From the NCBI GenBank assembly GCA_963681975.1, contig OY820613.1:124001-188000 (forward strand): 64,000 bases of DNA. Direction: 5' to 3'. The translations under genes and the position numbers were made by a program. The DNA is from JANELJ01 sp024511395. GTDB taxonomy: Bacteria; Pseudomonadota; Gammaproteobacteria; GRL18. Shown in pieces: positions 24,235 through 33,391 of the stretch. How positions within the stretch are numbered: position 1 is the first letter of the stretch; each line of letters starts with the position of its first letter. The notes below the pieces were generated by a model. That model was not told where the DNA came from. It was given only the letters and a program-made list of their open reading frames with translations, and ran no database searches.

Positions 24235-24458
24235 CAGGGCGGGAGTATACTTTTAATAATTCTCATTTAGACGCAAATACCGTATCCATTGACCGCACTC
24301 CTTGCTGAAGATGCCGAGAATCCATCCATGGAGGCTTTTCGGCAGCATCCCTGCTGCCGAAACTTCATCAAGAAGCACGGTCAATGGATACTCAGTGGCT
24401 ATAAATATAATATTTTTACATATTGAACATATTTTAATCAAAGTATGATCCGGCCCTG
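24235..24458. mobile_element. 224-bp non-autonomous element with ISAs1-type ends
   Basis: The ends CAGGGCGGGAGTATACTTTT and, reverse complemented, CAGGGCCGGATCATACTTTG closely match those of the ISAs1-family element at 38836-42250 (CAGAGCCGGATTATACTTTG and CAGGGCGGGAGCATACTTTG). The flanks are AAGAGATTAA on the left (the dapB end) and AAGAGAGATTAA on the right, a target duplication differing by one extra GA. No open frame of note is present. It fits a miniature element (MITE) that could be moved by an ISAs1 transposase. It fills most of the dapB-carA gap; the remaining 114 bases before carA are A/T-rich and should hold the carA promoter, which I could not place firmly. Confidence 0.75.
24282..24391. 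repeat. Palindromic core of the dapB-carA element
   Basis: GTATCCATTGACCG (24282-24295) is perfectly inverted at 24378-24391, and the similarity extends imperfectly inward to about 29 bp per arm. Inside lies a second perfect hairpin, TTTCGGCAGCA against TGCTGCCGAAA with a TCCC loop. A strong folded structure would form in RNA or single-stranded DNA. Confidence 0.9.
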
Positions 24459-24572
24459 AAGAGAGATTAAGCATAAAACCTTATTTAAGATAGACAGTTT
24501 TTGCCATTTCTTGTAAAATTTCTAGGTTAAATTAGCTTAACAAAAGTTTAGAAAAACTTATGGGAGACATCA

Positions 24573-25763
24573 GTGGCCAATTCTGAAAATACACCGTATA
24601 CGACGGCGCTTTCTGGTACACAATACGCCCCTGCCATTCTGGCTCTGGAAGACGGTACAGTCTTTTACGGTAAAGCCATTGGTGCCTTGGGTGAGACTGT
24701 TGGCGAGGTTGTTTTTAATACCTCCATGACCGGTTACCAGGAAATTCTCACTGACCCCTCCTATAAAGAACAGATTGTTACCCTGACCTATCCGCATATC
24801 GGTAATGTCGCCACCAACTCCGGCGATGAAGAATCGGATGCCATTATGGCCAAAGGTCTGGTGATTCGTGATTTACCGCGTCTGATGTCCAGCTGGCGTG
24901 GTGAAATGTCCTTATCCGACTATCTGAAAAAGCATAATATTGTCGCCATTGCCGATATTGATACCCGTAAGCTGACCCGTTTACTGCGTGATAAAGGGGC
25001 ACAAAGCGGTGCCATTGCGGCTATAGACGGCAAAAAATCTGAACTGGATGAATCGGCTGCTGTTGCTCTGGCAAAAGATTTTCCGGGCTTAAAAGGCATG
25101 GATCTGGCAAAAGTCGTTACCACCCAAACGTCCTATGAATGGACAGAAGGCACCTGGTCTCTGGACACCAATAGCACAGAAACCATTGCTGAACTGCCTT
25201 ATCATGTCGTAGCCTATGATTATGGTATTAAGAAAAACATCCTTAGAATGCTGGCGGATCGGGGCTGTAAAGTAACGGTTGTTCCGGCTCAGACCAAAGC
25301 ATCTGAAGTGCTGGCCATGGATCCTGATGGCATTTTCCTGTCCAATGGCCCGGGTGATCCAGAACCCTGTGATTATGCAATAGCAGCCATTGGGGAAATT
25401 CTGCAAACCTCCAAACCGGTATTCGGTATTTGTCTGGGGCATCAGCTGCTGTCATTGGCCAGTGGCGCGAAAACCGTAAAAATGAAATTCGGTCATCACG
25501 GCGGAAACCATCCGGTCAGCGATCTGGATACTAAAGAAGTGATGATCACTTCCCAGAACCATGGTTTTGCTGTGGATGAAAATAGTCTGCCGGATAATCT
25601 GAAAGCCACTCATAAATCCCTGTTTGACGGTTCTTTACAGGGAGTACACCGTACCGATAAGTCTGCATTCAGTTTTCAGGGACATCCTGAAGCCAGCCCG
25701 GGACCCCATGATGTAGCACCTTTGTTTGATCATTTTATTGAATTAATTAATCAGCAGAACTGA
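24573..25763 (+). CDS. carA: Carbamoyl-phosphate synthase, small (glutaminase) subunit
   Basis: 396 aa from GTG 24573, preceded by GGGAGA. The N-terminal half is the CarA-specific domain (LALEDGTVFYGKAIGALGETVGEVVFNTSMTGYQE); the C-terminal half is a class I glutaminase with GICLGHQLL (Cys287) and HPEASPGPHD. It feeds ammonia to CarB for arginine and pyrimidine synthesis. carB follows after 77 bases. The extra ten or so residues at the N-terminus (MANSENTPYTTALSG) are a minor extension. Confidence 0.98.
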   Translation: MANSENTPYTTALSGTQYAPAILALEDGTVFYGKAIGALGETVGEVVFNTSMTGYQEILTDPSYKEQIVTLTYPHIGNVATNSGDEESDAIMAKGLVIRDLPRLMSSWRGEMSLSDYLKKHNIVAIADIDTRKLTRLLRDKGAQSGAIAAIDGKKSELDESAAVALAKDFPGLKGMDLAKVVTTQTSYEWTEGTWSLDTNSTETIAELPYHVVAYDYGIKKNILRMLADRGCKVTVVPAQTKASEVLAMDPDGIFLSNGPGDPEPCDYAIAAIGEILQTSKPVFGICLGHQLLSLASGAKTVKMKFGHHGGNHPVSDLDTKEVMITSQNHGFAVDENSLPDNLKATHKSLFDGSLQGVHRTDKSAFSFQGHPEASPGPHDVAPLFDHFIELINQQN

Positions 25764-25840
25764 AATAAAGAGCTAAAACAAAGAGCCAGAACAAACACGA
25801 ATAACCTGATTTTAATACACCATTTTTTAGTGAGCAGAGA

Positions 25841-28800
25841 ATGCCAAAACGTGAAGATATAAAAAGTATTCTGATTATCGGTGCCGGCCCCATTGTTATT
25901 GGGCAGGCCTGTGAATTTGACTATTCCGGCGCTCAGGCGTGTAAGGCACTTAAGGAAGAAGGCTATCGGGTGATTCTGGTTAACTCCAACCCAGCGACCA
26001 TTATGACCGACCCGGAACTGGCCGATGCCACTTATATTGAGCCGATTCACTGGAAAGTAGTGGCTAATATTATTGAAAAAGAACGTCCCGATGCGCTGCT
26101 GCCCACCATGGGCGGGCAGACGGCATTAAACTGTGCCCTGGAACTGGATAAGCAGGGAGTTCTGGAACAATACAATGTCGAAATAATTGGTGCCGATAAA
26201 GAAGCCATCAATAAGGCTGAAGACCGGGATTTATTTCGCCAGGCCATGATTAAAATCGGTCTGGATATGCCTAAGTCCTATATTGCTCATACTATGGAAG
26301 AAGCTGTCCAGGTACAGAAAGATCTGGGTGCCTTTCCGATTATTATTCGTCCTTCCTTTACCATGGGTGGTTCCGGTGGCGGTATTGCCTACAACAGGGA
26401 AGAATATGTCGAGATTTGCGAACGCGGTCTGGATATGTCGCCCACTAATGAACTGTTAATTGAAGAATCCATTATCGGCTGGAAAGAATACGAAATGGAA
26501 GTGGTGCGCGATAAAAAAGATAATTGTATTATTATCTGCTCCATTGAAAACTTTGATGCCATGGGTGTGCATACCGGTGACTCCATTACCATTGCTCCGG
26601 CCCAGACCCTGACCGATAAAGAATATCAGATTATGCGTAATGCCTCCCTGCAGGTGCTGCGTGAAATTGGTGTGGATACCGGTGGTTCTAATGTACAGTT
26701 TGCTGTTAATCCTGAAAATGGCCGCTTAATTATTATTGAAATGAACCCCAGAGTTTCGCGTTCTTCAGCTTTGGCCTCCAAAGCAACCGGTTTCCCCATT
26801 GCCAAGGTGGCTGCCAAGCTGGCGGTCGGCTATACCCTGGATGAACTGGATAATGAAATTACCGGCGGTGCCACCCCGGCATCTTTTGAGCCGACTCTGG
26901 ACTATGTAGTGACCAAGGTGCCCCGTTTTACCTTTGAAAAATTCCCCCAGGCCGATGATACCCTGACCACCCAGATGAAATCCGTGGGTGAAGCCATGTC
27001 TATTGGCCGTACTTTTCAGGAATCTCTGCAAAAAGCACTGCGTTCACTGGAAATTGATACCGACGGCTTTACCGAAATGGTGCATGAACTGGATGGTGAT
27101 AGTGAAGAAGAGGTTCTGGATGCTTTGCGTCATGCACTGCGTGTTCCGGGCGCTCACCGCATCTGGTACATCGCCGATGCTTACCGTAAGGGGCTGACAC
27201 TGGAAGATATTCAGTCACTGACTGGTATTGATCCCTGGTTCTTGGTACAGATAGAAGAACTGATCCAGATTGAAGAAAGTATTCGCGGTAAAAATATTCT
27301 CGATATTGATGCTGATTTTCTGCGTGAACTCAAGCGCAAGGGCTTTTCAGACAGCCGTCTGGCCAGCGTGCTTAATACCGATGAAGCCACCGTCAGAAAA
27401 TATCGTCACCAGTTAAATATCCGTCCTGTCTATAAACGGGTCGATTCCTGTGCCGCAGAATTTGCCTCTGATACGGCTTATATGTATTCCACCTATGAAG
27501 AAGAATGTGAAGCCGAACCATCCACTAAAGAAAAAATGATGGTACTGGGCGGCGGTCCCAACCGGATTGGTCAGGGCATTGAGTTTGACTACTGTTGTGT
27601 CCATGCGGCGCATGCCTGCCGGGACGACGGCTTTGAAACTATTATGGTTAACTGTAATCCAGAAACTGTCTCAACGGATTACGACACCTCAGACCGCCTG
27701 TATTTTGAGCCTCTGACTCTGGAAGATGTGCTGGAACTGATTGAACTGGAACAGCCCAAAGGCGTGATTGTGCAATACGGCGGGCAAACACCGCTGAAAC
27801 TGGCTCGTGCCCTTGAAGCAGTCGGTACCAATATTATCGGTACTTCTCCGGACTCTATCGACCTGGCTGAAGACCGTGAGCGTTTTCAGGCCATGATTGA
27901 AGAACTGGGCCTGCTGCAGCCGCCTAACCGTACGGCGTCTGATGTGGATTCAGCCGTGGCTCTGGCTACAGAAGTCGGTTATCCTCTGGTGGTTCGTCCG
28001 TCTTATGTACTGGGTGGCCGTGGGATGGAAATCGTCTATAACGAAGATGAACTGCGCACTTATATGACCACAGCAGTCAGAGTGTCCAATGACTCACCGG
28101 TACTGCTGGATCGTTTCCTGGATGATGCTGTGGAAGTGGATGTGGATGCCATCTGTGATGGAGAAAATGTCCTCATTGGCGGTATTATGCAGCATATTGA
28201 ACAGGCCGGTGTGCACTCCGGTGACTCCGCTTGTTCCATTCCGCCCTATAATCTGTCAGAAGAACTGCAGGACCGCTTACGGGATCAGACCTCCCGCATG
28301 GCATTAAAACTGGGTGTGGTGGGTTTGATGAATACCCAGTTTGCCATTAAGGGCGATGATATTTATATACTGGAAGTTAATCCCCGTGCTTCACGTACCG
28401 TGCCCTTTGTATCCAAAGCCACCGGTGTTTCCCTGGCCAAGGTGGCGGCTTTATGTATGACCGGTAAATCACTTAAAGAACAGAATCAACTGGTGGAAGC
28501 AAAACCAGAGTTTTTCTCAGTTAAAGAGTCAGTATTCCCCTTTATTAAATTCCCGGGAGTGGATCCTATCCTTGGTCCGGAAATGAAATCTACCGGTGAA
28601 GCTATGGGGCTGGGTAAAACCTTTGGTGAAGCTTTTGGTAAATCCCAGTTATCAGCGGGTGTAGAACTGCCCACTGGCGGTAAGGCATTTATCAGTGTGC
28701 GTGAAGCCGATAAAGGTAAGGCTGTGGAGCTGGCGAAAAAGATCCAGTCTCTGGGTTTCAAGCTGCTTGCGACCTGTGGTACTCATAAACTGCTGGTTGA

Positions 28801-29089
28801 GCAGGGCATTGAAGCCGAAGTGGTTAACAAGGTTCAGGAAGGTCGTCCACATATTGTAGATATGATTAAAAATGAAGAAATTGATCTGATTGTAAATACC
28901 ACAGAAGGCAAAAAAGCCATTGAAGCCTCATCTATGATCCGCCGTCAGGCTCTACAGCATAAAGTTACCTATTCCACCACCATTACAGCAGCCGATGCCT
29001 TATGTGAAGCCATGATGATTGAAGGTATTCATATGGGTGATGTGGATGTCTATCGTATTCAGGATATTCATAGTGAACTTTCCGCGTAA
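25841..29089 (+). CDS. carB: Carbamoyl-phosphate synthase, large subunit
   Basis: 1082 aa, the normal length. Two homologous ATP-grasp halves are visible: each opens with a phosphate-binding block (ILIIGAGPIVIGQACEFDYS and MVLGGGPNRIGQGIEFDYCC) and has a grasp signature (RPSFTMGGSGGG and RPSYVLGGRGME). The C-terminal allosteric MGS-like domain ends the protein (LLATCGTHKLLVEQGI). It makes carbamoyl phosphate from ammonia, bicarbonate and two ATP. greA follows after 37 bases, as in many relatives. Confidence 0.99.
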   Translation: MPKREDIKSILIIGAGPIVIGQACEFDYSGAQACKALKEEGYRVILVNSNPATIMTDPELADATYIEPIHWKVVANIIEKERPDALLPTMGGQTALNCALELDKQGVLEQYNVEIIGADKEAINKAEDRDLFRQAMIKIGLDMPKSYIAHTMEEAVQVQKDLGAFPIIIRPSFTMGGSGGGIAYNREEYVEICERGLDMSPTNELLIEESIIGWKEYEMEVVRDKKDNCIIICSIENFDAMGVHTGDSITIAPAQTLTDKEYQIMRNASLQVLREIGVDTGGSNVQFAVNPENGRLIIIEMNPRVSRSSALASKATGFPIAKVAAKLAVGYTLDELDNEITGGATPASFEPTLDYVVTKVPRFTFEKFPQADDTLTTQMKSVGEAMSIGRTFQESLQKALRSLEIDTDGFTEMVHELDGDSEEEVLDALRHALRVPGAHRIWYIADAYRKGLTLEDIQSLTGIDPWFLVQIEELIQIEESIRGKNILDIDADFLRELKRKGFSDSRLASVLNTDEATVRKYRHQLNIRPVYKRVDSCAAEFASDTAYMYSTYEEECEAEPSTKEKMMVLGGGPNRIGQGIEFDYCCVHAAHACRDDGFETIMVNCNPETVSTDYDTSDRLYFEPLTLEDVLELIELEQPKGVIVQYGGQTPLKLARALEAVGTNIIGTSPDSIDLAEDRERFQAMIEELGLLQPPNRTASDVDSAVALATEVGYPLVVRPSYVLGGRGMEIVYNEDELRTYMTTAVRVSNDSPVLLDRFLDDAVEVDVDAICDGENVLIGGIMQHIEQAGVHSGDSACSIPPYNLSEELQDRLRDQTSRMALKLGVVGLMNTQFAIKGDDIYILEVNPRASRTVPFVSKATGVSLAKVAALCMTGKSLKEQNQLVEAKPEFFSVKESVFPFIKFPGVDPILGPEMKSTGEAMGLGKTFGEAFGKSQLSAGVELPTGGKAFISVREADKGKAVELAKKIQSLGFKLLATCGTHKLLVEQGIEAEVVNKVQEGRPHIVDMIKNEEIDLIVNTTEGKKAIEASSMIRRQALQHKVTYSTTITAADALCEAMMIEGIHMGDVDVYRIQDIHSELSA

Positions 29090-29126
29090 ACACTCGTGAG
29101 CTTTATTAAAAGGAATAAAGACTAAA

Positions 29127-29603
29127 ATGAACAAGATACCTATTACCAAAGTTGGCGCAGAAAGACTGGAAGCAGAATTAAAAGAGCTGAAGTCCGTACG
29201 CCGCCCCAAAGTGATTCAGGCCATTGCTGAAGCCCGTGAGCACGGTGATTTAAAAGAAAATGCCGAATATCACGCGGCCCGTGAAGAACAGGGCTTTATT
29301 GAAGGCCGTATCAAGGATATTGAAGGCAAACTATCTCATGCCCAGATCATTGATGTTACTACCTTAAAAAATGATGGACGGGTGGTATTTGGTACCACCG
29401 TGGTGTTATACAATGATGCCGAAGATAAGGAAATTACCTACCAGATTGTGGGTGAAGATGAAGCGGATATCAAAGCCGGTAAAATTTCCATCTCCTCTCC
29501 GGTGGCCATGGCTCTAATCGGCAAGGAAGTGGATGATGTAGCCGTTGTAAAAGCCCCCGGCGGTGATATTGAATACGAAATAGTTGAAGTAAAATATATC
29601 TAA
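29127..29603 (+). CDS. greA: Transcription elongation factor GreA
   Basis: 158 aa, the standard size. An N-terminal coiled coil (ERLEAELKELKSVRRPKVIQAIAEAREHGDLKENAEYHAAREEQ) carries the acidic tip, and the C-terminal FKBP-like domain ends with APGGDIEYEIVEVKYI. It rescues backtracked RNA polymerase by promoting transcript cleavage. A ribosome site (AAAGGA) precedes it. The genomic order carB-greA is typical. Confidence 0.98.
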   Translation: MNKIPITKVGAERLEAELKELKSVRRPKVIQAIAEAREHGDLKENAEYHAAREEQGFIEGRIKDIEGKLSHAQIIDVTTLKNDGRVVFGTTVVLYNDAEDKEITYQIVGEDEADIKAGKISISSPVAMALIGKEVDDVAVVKAPGGDIEYEIVEVKYI

Positions 29604-29689
29604 GGCCTTCTTTTTTCAAACTGACAGAGCAACTAAACTGCCAGATTTAATAAAGAGAGGCGCCCCATAGGGCGGAGGATTTAAATAAA

Positions 29690-30142
29690 ATGCACAATTT
29701 CCGCCCCATTATCAGCCAGTCCGGCGGTGAAAAAATCCTTCTAACCCTCTGGGTAGGTGCCTTATGGGCCATCGGTTATATTGCTGTGCCCGTTCTGTTT
29801 GGTTCTCTGGATGAGCGTCAGCTTGCTGGTATGCTGGCTGGAAAAATGTTTACGGCCGTCAGTTATATCAGCCTGTTCTGTGGCACTGTCCTGCTTATTT
29901 CCCTGTTTAAACGTTCAGACAATATTAAACAGGAGCTCAGTTTCTGGCTATTGCTATTAATGCTGCTGGTGGTTATTGGTGAGTTTGTTATTCAGCCGCA
30001 AATAGCACAGTTAAAACTCCAGGGGCTGACAGAAGGTGCTGCTGCCGCGGCACAATTCGGCAAACTGCATGGCATTGCGTCAATATTATATATGCTTAAT
30101 TCCCTGACCGGACTGATCCTGGTTATTTTCCATAAACACTAA
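29690..30142 (+). CDS. DUF4149-type four-helix membrane protein
   Basis: 150 aa with four hydrophobic segments: about residues 16-37 (LLTLWVGALWAIGYIAVPVLF), 53-70, 80-98 and 126-146. It resembles the DUF4149/TMEM205-like proteins that often sit near greA and yhbY in proteobacteria. The function is unknown. The start ATG 29690 follows a GGAGG motif at about 29674-29678. A hairpin-like GGCGCCCCATAGGGCGG lies in the 86-bp gap upstream. Confidence 0.75.
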   Translation: MHNFRPIISQSGGEKILLTLWVGALWAIGYIAVPVLFGSLDERQLAGMLAGKMFTAVSYISLFCGTVLLISLFKRSDNIKQELSFWLLLLMLLVVIGEFVIQPQIAQLKLQGLTEGAAAAAQFGKLHGIASILYMLNSLTGLILVIFHKH

Positions 30143-30193
30143 ATTTTGTTGTATCTGGTTCGATACCTTTTTGATACTACGGGAGAAATTTTA

Positions 30194-30532
30194 ATGACAA
30201 GCCTTCCAAACTGCCCAAAATGCGGCAGCGAATACACTTATGAAGACGGTGGACTGTTTGTCTGCCCTGAATGTGCCCATGAATTTACCCAGGAAGATCT
30301 GGAAGAAAAGGAATTTACAGTTAAAGATTCCAACGGGGCAAGCCTGCACAGTGGTGATAATGTTACGATTATTAAGGACTTAAAAGTAAAAGGCAGTTCT
30401 GGTATTGTTAAAATAGGTACTAAAATCAAGGGTATCCGACTGGTAGAAGCCAGTGATGATCATACCATTGACTGTAAAATTCCAAGGGTAGGGGCCATTA
30501 GGATAACCCCTAAATACGTTAAAAAGTCATAA
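30194..30532 (+). CDS. PhnA/YjdM-family zinc-ribbon protein
   Basis: 112 aa. An N-terminal zinc ribbon has CPKCGSEYTYEDGGLFVCPEC (two CxxC pairs) and the PhnA domain follows (VKDSNGASLHSGDNVTIIKDLKVKGSS, KGIRLV). The start at ATG 30194 has GGGAGA in front; frames opening earlier would lack the family beginning MTSLPNCPKC. Despite the phn name, the E. coli homologue YjdM is not part of the phosphonate pathway and its role is unclear. Its last codons overlap those of the convergent yhbY by six bases. Confidence 0.9.
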   Translation: MTSLPNCPKCGSEYTYEDGGLFVCPECAHEFTQEDLEEKEFTVKDSNGASLHSGDNVTIIKDLKVKGSSGIVKIGTKIKGIRLVEASDDHTIDCKIPRVGAIRITPKYVKKS

Positions 30533-30829
30533 CTTTTTAGGAATCTCAATTCGAGGTTTCTTTTTATTGCGGCGAAAAAAGATCCCGATATGACCAATTG
30601 TCTGCACCGGGGTCGCTTCGGTCTGCTTGCATATCTCAGTAATTATTGCCGCCTTGTCATCCCGATCATCTGCGTTAACCCGAACTTTTATCAGCTCATG
30701 ATCATCCAACGCCTGGTTAATTTCATTAATAACCCCATCAGTTAGTCCGTTACCACCAATAATAACGACTGGTTTCAGGGAATGCGCCTGGGCCCGTAAA
30801 AAGCGAATTTGTTTATTATTCAGTGACAT
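30527..30829 (-). CDS. yhbY: CRM-domain RNA-binding protein YhbY
   Basis: 100 aa. The CRM fold signature GGNGLTDGVINEINQALDDHELIKVRV is intact, and the tail is basic (RRNKKKPRIEIPKKL). YhbY binds pre-50S ribosomal particles. In gammaproteobacteria it is usually divergent from rlmE, but here a 4.3-kb block with a toxin-like pseudogene, an IS21 and an IS5 element separates the two. Confidence 0.96.
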   Translation of the reverse strand: MSLNNKQIRFLRAQAHSLKPVVIIGGNGLTDGVINEINQALDDHELIKVRVNADDRDDKAAIITEICKQTEATPVQTIGHIGIFFRRNKKKPRIEIPKKL

Positions 30830-31279
30830 ATTATAACTCGTGATGGAAAAAACCTATTATAACGGTTCATATGTAGGGTGTCAGTAAAAAGGTTTTTTAA
30901 GGGATTTAAACGAGACTAAAAAGTGTTTTATTATTGCGGGGTCCAATGGCGCAGGGAAAACAACTTTTGCTATGGATTTGTTACCGGAAGAAGTTAATTG
31001 TAAAAACTATATAAATGCTGATCTTATTGCCCAAGGTTTATCTCCATTTGAACCATGCATATTCTGGCCGATCATGAACACAGATTCTGATTTATCGTGA
31101 ACACTGTTTCTGAACCATCATGAACACCCATTCTGTTCTATCGTGAACGCCGATTCTGATCTCATCGTGAACACTTTTACTGTTTTTCCAGAATCAGTGT
31201 TCACGATGGTTCAGAATCCTTTCCCACACATTGATATTCAATAACTGCTAACCTCCCTGATTTTTATTGGGGAATGGTT

Positions 31280-32156
31280 ATGCCAACAAAGAGACTATCA
31301 ATGCGACAATTACGAACAATATTAAGACTCAGACTGCAAGCCAAACTCAGCCTGCGCCAGATAAAAACCAGCCTGCGATTAAGCCTGGGTGCCGTACAAA
31401 AAATCTGCAGTAAAGCAGAGGCTCTTGATCTGGACTGGCCCGCCATTGAACAACTGGACGATCAACAACTGGCCAGTCGGTTTTACCCCCAGGCCGATAC
31501 CCGGGTTTCCAGCGCATTCCAGCTCCCTGACTGGTCAGAGGTCTATCGGGAACTCAAACGCAAAGGAATGACCAGGCTCCTGCTTTGGGAAGAATACACA
31601 CAACAATACCCAAACCGCTGTTACAGCTATCCACAGTACTGCATGCTGTACCAGCAATGGCAAAAGAAACAGAAACGCTCCATGCGTCAGCATCATAAGG
31701 CGGGAGAAAAACTCTTTGTTGATTATGCCGGTCAAACCGTTCCTGTTGTTCAGCAGGACACTGGTGAAATCTGGTACCACCACCGTACCGGCCCATATGC
31801 CAGAGCGCCATAAGAAACACCATCAATGGACATCAGGGCGATTAATGAACTGGGCTAAGGATATTGGTGATGAAGTGCTTATCCGGGTTAAAAGCCAGTT
31901 GAAACAAAAGCAGCATGAAGAGCAGGCTTACCGGGTTTGCCTGGGCTTACTCAATCTGTCCCGACAATATCCTAATGAGCGTTTAAATAAGGCCTGCCAG
32001 ATTGCCAATCATAAAAATCTCAACCGGCTGAAGCACATTAAGTCTATATTGCTCAGCAATCAGGATAAGTTACAGCCTGACTTCTTTGAACAGAAAGAAC
32101 CTTCTTCATTACCACAGTCTCATGAGAACATTCGTGGCCCCAAAAGCTATCACTAA
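31280..32156 (+). pseudogene. istA: IS21 IstA with internal deletion and frameshift
   Basis: The first about 170 codons equal copy 1 up to VVQQDTGEI. Then 674 bp are missing and the frame changes, giving WYHHRTGPYARAP and a stop at 31813. The C-terminal part (SGTTTVPAHMPERHKKHHQW to the stop at 32156) is in another frame. Two of the three catalytic acidic residues are lost. The junction shows hardly any homology (one base), so a non-homologous deletion is likely. Confidence 0.95.
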
Positions 32157-32171
32157 CCAGGGAGTATCAGC

Positions 32172-32927
32172 ATGTTAGAACAAACCATTACCCAACTTCG
32201 ACAATTAAAACTCACCGGCATGGCCGATGCCCTGCTTAGCCAGATTGAGCAGCCGGGCACCTATGAAGGCCTGTCCTTTGAGCAGCGAATACAATTACTG
32301 GCCGACACCGAAGCCCGGGAAAGAGAGCAGAGAAAGCAAAAGCGGCTGATTAAAGCCGCCCGCTTTAAACTGGCTGCACATGCCCAGGATATTGATTATC
32401 TGCATCCCGGAGGTTTACAGCAATCTGTCATGGCTTCACTTCTGCAATGTGACTGGTTAAACAAAGCTCAGAACATTCTGTTCACTGGCCCCTGTGGCAG
32501 TGGTAAAACCTTTATTGCCTGTGCACTGGGGCATACGGCGTGTATGAAAGGTCATAGTGTTAAATATTACCGGTTGTCCCGGTTATTAATGATGCTTACC
32601 CGGAGCAAAGCAGACGGTACTTACCTCAAAACACTTCAGTCTCTGGCCAAAACAGAGCTGCTGATCATTGATGACTGGGCACTGGAACTGTTAAAAGCGG
32701 TACAGCGCAATGACTTAATGGAACTGATGGATGATCGCCATGGACATGCATCAACCATTATGCTCAGTCAGTTACCCACTGATCAGTGGCATCAGTCTAT
32801 CGGTGACAATACGATTGCCGATGCCATTTTAGATCGGCTTATGCACAATGCCCACCGACTTAAATTAAAAGGTGAATCGATGCGAAAAACACGCTCATCA
32901 TTGACGGATGGTGAACACTTAGGGTAA
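32172..32927 (+). CDS. istB: IS21 helper ATPase IstB (copy 2)
   Basis: 251 aa, differing from the first copy at two places I can see: Leu instead of Pro after Walker A (GKTFIACALGH) and Ala instead of Gly in Walker B (IDDWALELL). Otherwise identical. It lies 15 bases after the istA remnant and has the normal start ATG preceded by CAGGGAG. Its partner transposase in this element is dead. Confidence 0.93.
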   Translation: MLEQTITQLRQLKLTGMADALLSQIEQPGTYEGLSFEQRIQLLADTEAREREQRKQKRLIKAARFKLAAHAQDIDYLHPGGLQQSVMASLLQCDWLNKAQNILFTGPCGSGKTFIACALGHTACMKGHSVKYYRLSRLLMMLTRSKADGTYLKTLQSLAKTELLIIDDWALELLKAVQRNDLMELMDDRHGHASTIMLSQLPTDQWHQSIGDNTIADAILDRLMHNAHRLKLKGESMRKTRSSLTDGEHLG

Positions 32928-33391
32928 AAAGACTGTACGCCAATGTGTGGGCAGGGTTGGGTGTTCACGATAGAACAGAATGGGTGTTCATGATGGATCA
33001 GAATTGGTGTTCACCATCAGCAGAATACGCAAACCAGAATTAGCTGTAGTACAAGCCGGAAAATTAATGTTATTTGAAATCAAAAAGTGCGTAAATTCTA
33101 ATGTTACTTTTGCATTTGAAACGACTTTAAGTGGTCGGGGATATGAAAAAAAATCAAGCAGTGGAAAAATATCGGTTATGAAATAATTTTATATTATTTT
33201 TCTTTACCATCAGCAGATATGGCTGTTGAAAGAGTGAAATACAGAGTTTCTCAGGGAGGACATAATATACCAGTGAGTGATATTCGGCTTCGTTATATCC
33301 GAAGTAAAGAGAACTTTGAACAAATCTATAGTAAAATTGTCGATATGTGGGTTGTTTTTGATACATCAGGACCTAGTCAGGAGTTCTGTAA

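Larger units (their letters stand above)
31056..33031 (+). mobile_element. IS21-family element, copy 2 (674-bp internal deletion)
   Basis: Same ends as copy 1 (TGCATATTCTG to CAGAATACGCA), flanked by a 5-bp duplication AACCA at 31051-31055 and 33032-33036. Compared with copy 1 it lacks 674 bp of istA (from about copy-1 position 1969 to 2643). istB is whole. With intact ends it could still be moved by IstA from copy 1. Confidence 0.95.

Noticed and set aside
24253..24474. A 73-codon minus-strand gene between dapB and carA
   Set aside because: It coincides with the palindromic MITE and shows no protein features; structure is at the DNA level.
30540..30575. A terminator between the PhnA-like gene and yhbY
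   Set aside because: The possible hairpin (AATCTC with GAGGTT) lies in the yhbY coding end, is weak and has mismatches.
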